The translations under genes were made by a program, and so were the position numbers. From assembly GCA_964614645.1 (NCBI GenBank), contig CAZTMA010000007.1, forward strand, positions 6,587 to 70,586: 64,000 nt of DNA, given 5' to 3'. Position 1 is the stretch's first letter. Each line of letters begins with the position of its first letter. The stretch comes from MWBF01 sp964614645 (GTDB lineage Bacteria; Chloroflexota; Anaerolineae; CG2-30-64-16). Shown here one piece after another: positions 59,550 through 64,000 of the stretch. The notes under the pieces are model-generated. The model made no database searches and had not been told where the DNA came from. It was given only the letters and a program-made list of their open reading frames with translations.

Positions 59550-60668
59550 CTACCGCACAACAGCCTGCTGCGCAGCCGCGCGGCCCGCATCCGTCAACCG
59601 CACCTCGTCCGCCCTGCGCTCGACCAGGCCGTCAGCCACCGCGCGCTGGACGACCTCGGCGGCAAACCCGGCCTCCCAGCTCATGTGCGTGCCCATGTGG
59701 GCCAGGCTGGATTCGTTGGCGGCTGCAGGAGTGCCCTCGTGCTGGAGCAGGTGGACGGCGAGCGCCTCCTGCGCGAACAGCCACCGCTGCCGCACGCGCC
59801 GGCGACTGCGCGCGATGAGGCCGCGCTCCGGGGCAAAGAGCAGGGAGATGATGACGATCGCGCTCATGTAGAGCACGATGGTCGGCCCGGTCGGCAGCCG
59901 CGGGACGAGGCTGCTGGTCAGCGCGCCCAGCAGCCCGACAAGTGCGCCGAACGCACCGGACAGCAGCACCATGACGTTGAGCCGCTCGGTCCACTGGCGC
60001 GCGGCGGAGGCCGGTGCAACCAGCATCGCGCTCATCAGCACCACGCCGACCGTCTGCAGTCCCACGACGATGGCAATGACGGTGAGCGTCGTCAGCAGGA
60101 CATCGAGCAGCCGGACAGGATAGCCGGCGCTGCCCGCGAATTCCGGATCGAAGCTCAGCAGCTTGAACTCCTTCCAGAAGAGCGCCACCGTTGCGACTGC
60201 CGCGCCGCCGAGCAGCGCCATCGTAATGACATCTCGGCCGAGCAACGTCGCGGCCTGGCCGAACAGAAACTTGTCCAGCCCGGCCTTCGCAGCGTTCGGC
60301 AGGCGCTGGATGTATGTCAGCAGGAGCAGACCGAACCCGAAGAAGACGGCCAGCACAATGCCGAGCGCCGCATCCGGCTTGATGCGCGTCTGCTGCGTCA
60401 CCTGCATGACCAGGAGCGTGCCGAGCCAGCCGGCGATGATTGCGCCGGTGACGAGCACGCCCGCCTCCTTCGAGCCGGTCAGCAGGAATGCCAGCGCCAC
60501 GCCGGGCAGCGCCGCATGGGAGATGGCGTCACCCAGCAGGCTCTGCTTGCGCAGGACGGCGAACGCGCCCAGCACGCCGCTCACCAGGCCCAGCACGGCC
60601 GCGCCCAGCGCGACAGTGCGCAGGGTGTAATCGAAGAACAGGTCGTTAAGCAGCGATAGCAGGTTCAT
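59550..60668 (-). CDS. Mn/Fe/Zn ABC transporter permease 1 with C-terminal winged-helix-like extension
   Basis: The 372-residue protein has an ABC-3 core (GAFAVLRKQSLLGDAISHAA, FDPEFAGSAGYPVRLLDVLL) and a soluble end from about residue 285 (LAVHLLQHEGTP, LAHMGTHMSWEAGFAAEVVQ, LVERRADEVRLTDAG) related to the extension in permease 2. ATG 60668 with GGGGA is chosen; the in-frame start at 60701 would overlap the ATPase gene more. Overlap with the ATPase gene is 23 bases. Confidence 0.88.
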   Translation of the reverse strand: MNLLSLLNDLFFDYTLRTVALGAAVLGLVSGVLGAFAVLRKQSLLGDAISHAALPGVALAFLLTGSKEAGVLVTGAIIAGWLGTLLVMQVTQQTRIKPDAALGIVLAVFFGFGLLLLTYIQRLPNAAKAGLDKFLFGQAATLLGRDVITMALLGGAAVATVALFWKEFKLLSFDPEFAGSAGYPVRLLDVLLTTLTVIAIVVGLQTVGVVLMSAMLVAPASAARQWTERLNVMVLLSGAFGALVGLLGALTSSLVPRLPTGPTIVLYMSAIVIISLLFAPERGLIARSRRRVRQRWLFAQEALAVHLLQHEGTPAAANESSLAHMGTHMSWEAGFAAEVVQRAVADGLVERRADEVRLTDAGRAAAQQAVVR

Positions 60669-61428
60669 GGTTCTTCCCCAGAAACGCAATCCGTCCCCCA
60701 TAGGCCCGGCGCAGGTTATCCTCGGTGAATGCTTCTGCCACCGGCCCGCTGGCGATCCGCCGGACGTTCAGCAGCGTCACCCAGTCGAAATACTCCGGCA
60801 CGGTCTGCAGGTCGTGATGCACGACGACGACGGTCTTGCCCGCCGCGCGCAGGTCGCGCAGCAGGTCGATGATGGCGCGCTCGGTAATCGCGTCCACCCC
60901 GGCGAACGGCTCATCCATGAAGTAGATCTGCGCATCCTGCACGAGCGCGCGGGCCAGAAAGACGCGCTGCTGCTGGCCGCCGGAGAGCTGGCTGATCTGG
61001 CGGCGGGCGAAGTCTTCCATGCCGACCTTGCGCAGCCCTTCCAGCGCGAGTTCGCGCTCGGCCTTGCCCGGCCGCCTGACCCAGCCCAGCCGCCGGTACA
61101 GGCCCATCATCACCACATCGGCTGCGTTCGTCGGGAAGTCCCAGTCCACGCTGCCGCGCTGCGGCACGTAGCCGACGAGGTGACGCTGCTCGGCAAAGGG
61201 CTTGCCGCAGATGCGCACCTGCCCGGCCGCGGCAGGCACGAGGCCCAGGATGGCCTTAATCAGCGTAGACTTGCCTGCGCCGTTCGGCCCGACAATCGCC
61301 ATCAGCACGCCGGACGGCACGTCCAGGTCCACATCCCACAAGACGGGCTTCTCGTTATAGGCCACCGTCAGATCGGTGACTTCGATCGCGGCCGTAGCCG
61401 CTGCAGTTCTGAGTCTCGGTTCCATCAT
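60646..61428 (-). CDS. Metal ABC transporter ATP-binding protein
   Basis: The 260-residue ATPase shows GPNGAGKST, VGYVPQRGSVDWDFP, LSGGQQQRVFLARAL and IYFMDEPFAGVD. The QRGSVDWDFP sequence is typical of manganese/zinc/iron (TroB/SitB/MntB-type) ATPases. A CTCGTTACTC repeat stands between it and the binding-protein gene. Confidence 0.93.
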   Translation of the reverse strand: MMEPRLRTAAATAAIEVTDLTVAYNEKPVLWDVDLDVPSGVLMAIVGPNGAGKSTLIKAILGLVPAAAGQVRICGKPFAEQRHLVGYVPQRGSVDWDFPTNAADVVMMGLYRRLGWVRRPGKAERELALEGLRKVGMEDFARRQISQLSGGQQQRVFLARALVQDAQIYFMDEPFAGVDAITERAIIDLLRDLRAAGKTVVVVHHDLQTVPEYFDWVTLLNVRRIASGPVAEAFTEDNLRRAYGGRIAFLGKNHEPAIAA

Positions 61429-61446
61429 CCCTCACCTTGACGGCGC

Positions 61447-61477
61447 TTCGTCATTACTCTTTGCTCGTTACTCATTG
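61447..61477. repeat. ATTACTCTTTGCTCGTTACTC repeat words
   Basis: Short words of the CTCGTTACTC family lie between the binding-protein and ATPase genes, as at 9488-9560 and 46619-46655. Confidence 0.45.
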
Positions 61478-62440
61478 TTCACCCAGCAGCGCGCTGACAA
61501 TCGTATCGATGTTATGTTGCACCATGCCGATGTACGTTCCCTCGACCGTGCCCGCGCTCCCCATCGCATCGGAGAACAGCTCTCCGCCGATGCGCACCTC
61601 GAACCCGCGGGCGCGCACGGCCGCCTGCACGGCCTCCACGTTGCGCACCGGCACCGAGGATTCAATGAAGAGCGCCCGAATCTGGCGTTCCGCGATGAAG
61701 CGGGCCAGCCCCTGCACATCGCCCGTGCCGGCCTCGGTCGCGGTGCTGACGCCCTGCAGGCCGCGCACCTCGAAACCGTAGGCGCGGCCAAAGTAGTTGA
61801 AGGCGTCGTGGGCGGTGATGAGGACGCGCTGCGGTGCGGGGATGCGCGCCGCCTGCTGCCTGACGTAGCCGTCCAGGTCGAGCAGCTGTTGGCGGTACGC
61901 ATGGGCGTTGGCGCGGTACAGGCCGGCGCTGGCGGGGTCCAGCTCGCTCAGCGTGTCGCGGATGACGTCGATCGTCTGCGCCCAGAGCGCCACGTCGAAC
62001 CAGACGTGCGGGTCATACTGCCCCTCGAAGGCGGCCGGCCTGAGCAGGCGGCTGGGCTCCATCCCATCGGTGACGGCGCGCGCCCGCACGCGATCCCCCA
62101 TCCGCTCCAGCACCTCGCCCAGCTTGGCCTCCAGGTGCAGGCCGCTGTAGAACACCACGTCCGCGGTGCCCAGCCGCAATACATCGCCTTCGCTCGCCTT
62201 ATACAGGTGGGGGTCCACGCCCGGGCCCATCAGCGCGGTGACATCCGCGCGCTCGCCTGCGACGTTGCGCACCGCATCCGCGACCATGCCGGTCGTCGCG
62301 ACAATGCGCAGCTTGCGGGCCGCAAGGTCCTCGGGCCGCTGCGCAGCAATGGGCGTTGCGCAGCCGGTCACCAGGGTGGCCAGCAGCGTGAGGATGAGGA
62401 ACGGGAGCGCGCAACTTTTGGTTGGAATCAGTCGTCTCAT
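61472..62440 (-). CDS. Metal-binding lipoprotein of a Mn/Fe ABC transporter (TroA-like)
   Basis: The 322-residue protein has a lipobox (TLVTGC) and a cluster A-I fold with ligands GVDPHLYKAS (His), YDPHVWFDV (His), ALFIESSVP (Glu) and ELFSDAMG (Asp). His-His-Glu-Asp favours Mn or Fe; there is no His-rich loop as in ZnuA. It delivers metal to the two permeases. Confidence 0.92.
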   Translation of the reverse strand: MRRLIPTKSCALPFLILTLLATLVTGCATPIAAQRPEDLAARKLRIVATTGMVADAVRNVAGERADVTALMGPGVDPHLYKASEGDVLRLGTADVVFYSGLHLEAKLGEVLERMGDRVRARAVTDGMEPSRLLRPAAFEGQYDPHVWFDVALWAQTIDVIRDTLSELDPASAGLYRANAHAYRQQLLDLDGYVRQQAARIPAPQRVLITAHDAFNYFGRAYGFEVRGLQGVSTATEAGTGDVQGLARFIAERQIRALFIESSVPVRNVEAVQAAVRARGFEVRIGGELFSDAMGSAGTVEGTYIGMVQHNIDTIVSALLGEQ

Positions 62441-62443
62441 CCG

Positions 62444-63112
62444 CTAATCCTCCGCGGCCCGCACATGGGCCACGAACACCTGCGCAGCCGCGGCGCGGCC
62501 AATGGCATACGGCTGCTCGCCGATCTGCGCGGTCAGCGGGCCATCAAATGGCGCAACCGCGAGAATCTGCACCCGCGCGCCGGGGTAGATGCCCATGCTG
62601 CCCAGGTAGCGCAGAAAGCTGGCCTCCCGGCTGCTGACCCGCGCGACGACGGCGCAGTCACCCGCGGCCAGCGAGGCCAGCGGCACATCCTCCCGGTCGG
62701 GCATCCTGCCATCTTCCGTTGGGATGGGCTCGCCGTGCGGGTCGGTCGTTGGCCGGCCCAGCGCGGCGTCGATGCGCCCGACGACCTGCTCGCTCAGCGC
62801 GTGCTCCAGTTCTTCGGCTTCTGCATGCACCTCGTCCCACGACATCCCCAGCACTTCGGCCAGGTATTGCTCGGCCAGCCGGTGATAGCGCACCACGCGC
62901 AGCGCAATGGTGCGCCCATACGGTGTTAGCGTCACACCCTGGTAGGGCGTGTAGGCTACGAGGTCGTGCGCGGCGAGTTTCTTGAGCATGCCTGTTACCG
63001 AGGCGGGCGCGACGCCGAGCTGCACGGCGAGGTCGGTCGTGCTGACCGTACCCTGTGCTTCCTCGATCTGGAAGATGACTTTGAGGTAGTCTTCAATCGT
63101 GCTTGTGATCAT
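62444..63112 (-). CDS. DtxR/MntR-family metal-dependent regulator
   Basis: The 222-residue protein has an N-terminal winged helix (about 1-65; TSTIEDYLKVIFQIEEAQGT), a metal-binding dimerisation domain (about 66-140; EELEHALSEQVVGRID) and a FeoA/SH3-like end. It is divergent from ftsH, first in the metal transporter operon and preceded by a perfect palindrome, so it is expected to repress its own operon with Mn or Fe. GGAGAC lies before ATG 63112. Confidence 0.92.
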   Translation of the reverse strand: MITSTIEDYLKVIFQIEEAQGTVSTTDLAVQLGVAPASVTGMLKKLAAHDLVAYTPYQGVTLTPYGRTIALRVVRYHRLAEQYLAEVLGMSWDEVHAEAEELEHALSEQVVGRIDAALGRPTTDPHGEPIPTEDGRMPDREDVPLASLAAGDCAVVARVSSREASFLRYLGSMGIYPGARVQILAVAPFDGPLTAQIGEQPYAIGRAAAAQVFVAHVRAAED

Positions 63113-63133
63113 TTCATGTCTCCAAACCCATTA

Positions 63134-63149
63134 TTTAGGCATGCCTAAA
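63134..63149. promoter_or_regulatory. Operator palindrome of the DtxR/MntR-type regulator
   Basis: TTTAGGCATGCCTAAA is a perfect 16-bp palindrome of the DtxR/MntR type, 21 bases before the regulator ATG and next to a likely -10 box (TAAATAAT on the minus strand). Confidence 0.8.
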
Positions 63150-63300
63150 AATCATCTGTAGCTTTTATTCCACTTCCCGGAGTATTGACCAGAAAATACG
63201 AATTTATGTCATCCACCCGCTGCACACCTCCATGACCCCATCGACACCCCCGATCGTCCGTGCACTGTAAGCCAGCCGCCTAGCACCACGCGCCAATCTC

Positions 63301-63309
63301 TGCTATAAT
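63301..63309 (+). promoter_or_regulatory. Extended -10 promoter of ftsH
   Basis: TGCTATAAT ends 93 bases before the GTG start of ftsH. The gap from 63150 to 63300 shows no other feature. Confidence 0.55.
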
Positions 63310-63402
63310 GCAGTGTGATGGAGCAGGCACGCTCCATTCATATTCCATTTGAGCAAAGTAAGAGGAAGCGCGTGTAACGTACCTCGCGCGGAGGCAAGTA
63401 TT

Positions 63403-64000
63403 GTGAATGCTAACTGGCGAAAGAACGGGCTGGTCTATCTGCTGATCATGATCGCAGTGGCCGTCCTGTTTTATAGCGCGTCCCAGTCTGCAGAACGGCC
63501 GCCCGAAAAAGGGTTGACCGATGTTGCCGCGATGATTCAAGAGGGTGAAGTCACCCGCATCGTGGTTTCTGGCGACCAGTTAACGGTTCAGGCGGATGAC
63601 AAGCAGGTGTTCACCTCGCACAAGGAAGACGGGGTCAACCTGACGACCTCGTTGACGAAGCTGGGCGTGACTCCGGAGCAGCTCGAGGCGGTGGAGTTCA
63701 AGGTCGCGCCACCCAATGATATGTCCGGCTGGCTGACCATCCTGGGGACGCTGCTGCCGCTGCTCCTGATCGGTGGGTTGTTCATCATGATCCTGCGCCA
63801 GGCGCAGGGTTCGAACAATCAGGCGATTTCGTTTGGCAAGAGCCGGGCACGCGTGTTCACCGGCGACAAGCCAACCGTCACCTTCGCTGATGTCGCGGGC
63901 GCAGAAGAGTCGAAGCAGGAGCTGCAGGAGGTCGTGGAGTTCCTCAAGGAGCCGCAGAAGTTCGCCTCCCTCGGCGCACGCATCCCCAAGGGCGTGCTGC
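63403..64000 (+). CDS. ftsH: ATP-dependent zinc metalloprotease FtsH (N-terminal part)
   Basis: The frame starts with GTG after GGAGG (eight bases) and runs off the right edge, giving 199 residues. It has a first membrane helix (about residues 8-24), the periplasmic FtsH_ext domain (LTDVAAMIQEGEVTRIVV), a second membrane helix near 108-128, and the start of the AAA domain (VTFADVAGAEESKQELQEVV, then FLKEP and IPKGVL). FtsH degrades membrane and short-lived soluble proteins. Truncation is only the window edge. Confidence 0.93.
   Translation, partial: MNANWRKNGLVYLLIMIAVAVLFYSASQSAERPPEKGLTDVAAMIQEGEVTRIVVSGDQLTVQADDKQVFTSHKEDGVNLTTSLTKLGVTPEQLEAVEFKVAPPNDMSGWLTILGTLLPLLLIGGLFIMILRQAQGSNNQAISFGKSRARVFTGDKPTVTFADVAGAEESKQELQEVVEFLKEPQKFASLGARIPKGVL

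Overview
The window is GC-rich DNA that looks chromosomal, most likely from an anaerobic or facultatively anaerobic Chloroflexota bacterium (Anaerolineae-like). This is inferred from the Pro/Thr-rich (TP)n linkers, the XPB-associated-domain protein, the small CSDP zinc-ribbon protein and the gene repertoire; no rRNA or tRNA was found to test it. Five genes start 6-7 bases after a TATAAT-like box and are probably leaderless. Many intergenic gaps carry repeat words that fold into hairpins.

Layout. 1-2.7 kb: amino-acid ABC transporter genes, including a binding protein with two nearly identical domains, and a ComEA-like protein. 2.8-6.6 kb: a HEAT-like protein, TatA, a GAF/HisKA_2 kinase and an ANTAR-type RNA-binding response regulator. 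6.6-27.7 kb: a Wood-Ljungdahl locus on the + strand: a structured leader with a terminator, a Cys-rich/HMA-like protein, cooS, acsB, an FNR-like reductase, acsD, acsC, nfnAB, the RACo-type activator, cooC, a HEAT protein, acsE, folD, metV and metF, with two toxin-antitoxin pairs inside. fhs and formate dehydrogenase are not in the window.

28-33.5 kb: two selenocysteine genes with in-frame TGA (an AhpC-type peroxiredoxin and selD), a sulfite-oxidase-like lipoprotein with a repeat-rich upstream region, and an altronate-dehydratase-family enzyme. 33.5-50.5 kb: mixed housekeeping and metabolic genes (nitroreductase, VTT membrane protein, 2H phosphoesterase, spermidine-synthase-like membrane protein, UroD-like methyltransferase, amidase, RodZ-like protein, RimO, glycosidase, radical SAM, TauE), then a ThiS/MoaD-like protein, a BrnTA pair and an aldehyde:ferredoxin oxidoreductase.

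50.8-58.4 kb (- strand): an operon behind a cobalamin riboswitch and two terminators. It encodes a secreted alpha/alpha-toroid protein, three exported transcobalamin-C-terminal-like (DUF4430) proteins sharing a C-x6-C-x4-C-x-C motif, and an ECF transporter (EcfT, fused EcfAA', CbrT-like S protein). This looks like a bacterial split version of the two-domain animal B12 carriers (intrinsic factor/transcobalamin) feeding an ECF importer. It fits the corrinoid demand of the CODH/ACS pathway and is the most interesting system here, together with the possible ANTAR control of the CODH/ACS locus. 58.4-63.1 kb: a TroABCD-like Mn/Fe ABC transporter with a DtxR/MntR regulator and a perfect operator palindrome; both permeases carry C-terminal winged-helix-like extensions. 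The window ends inside ftsH.
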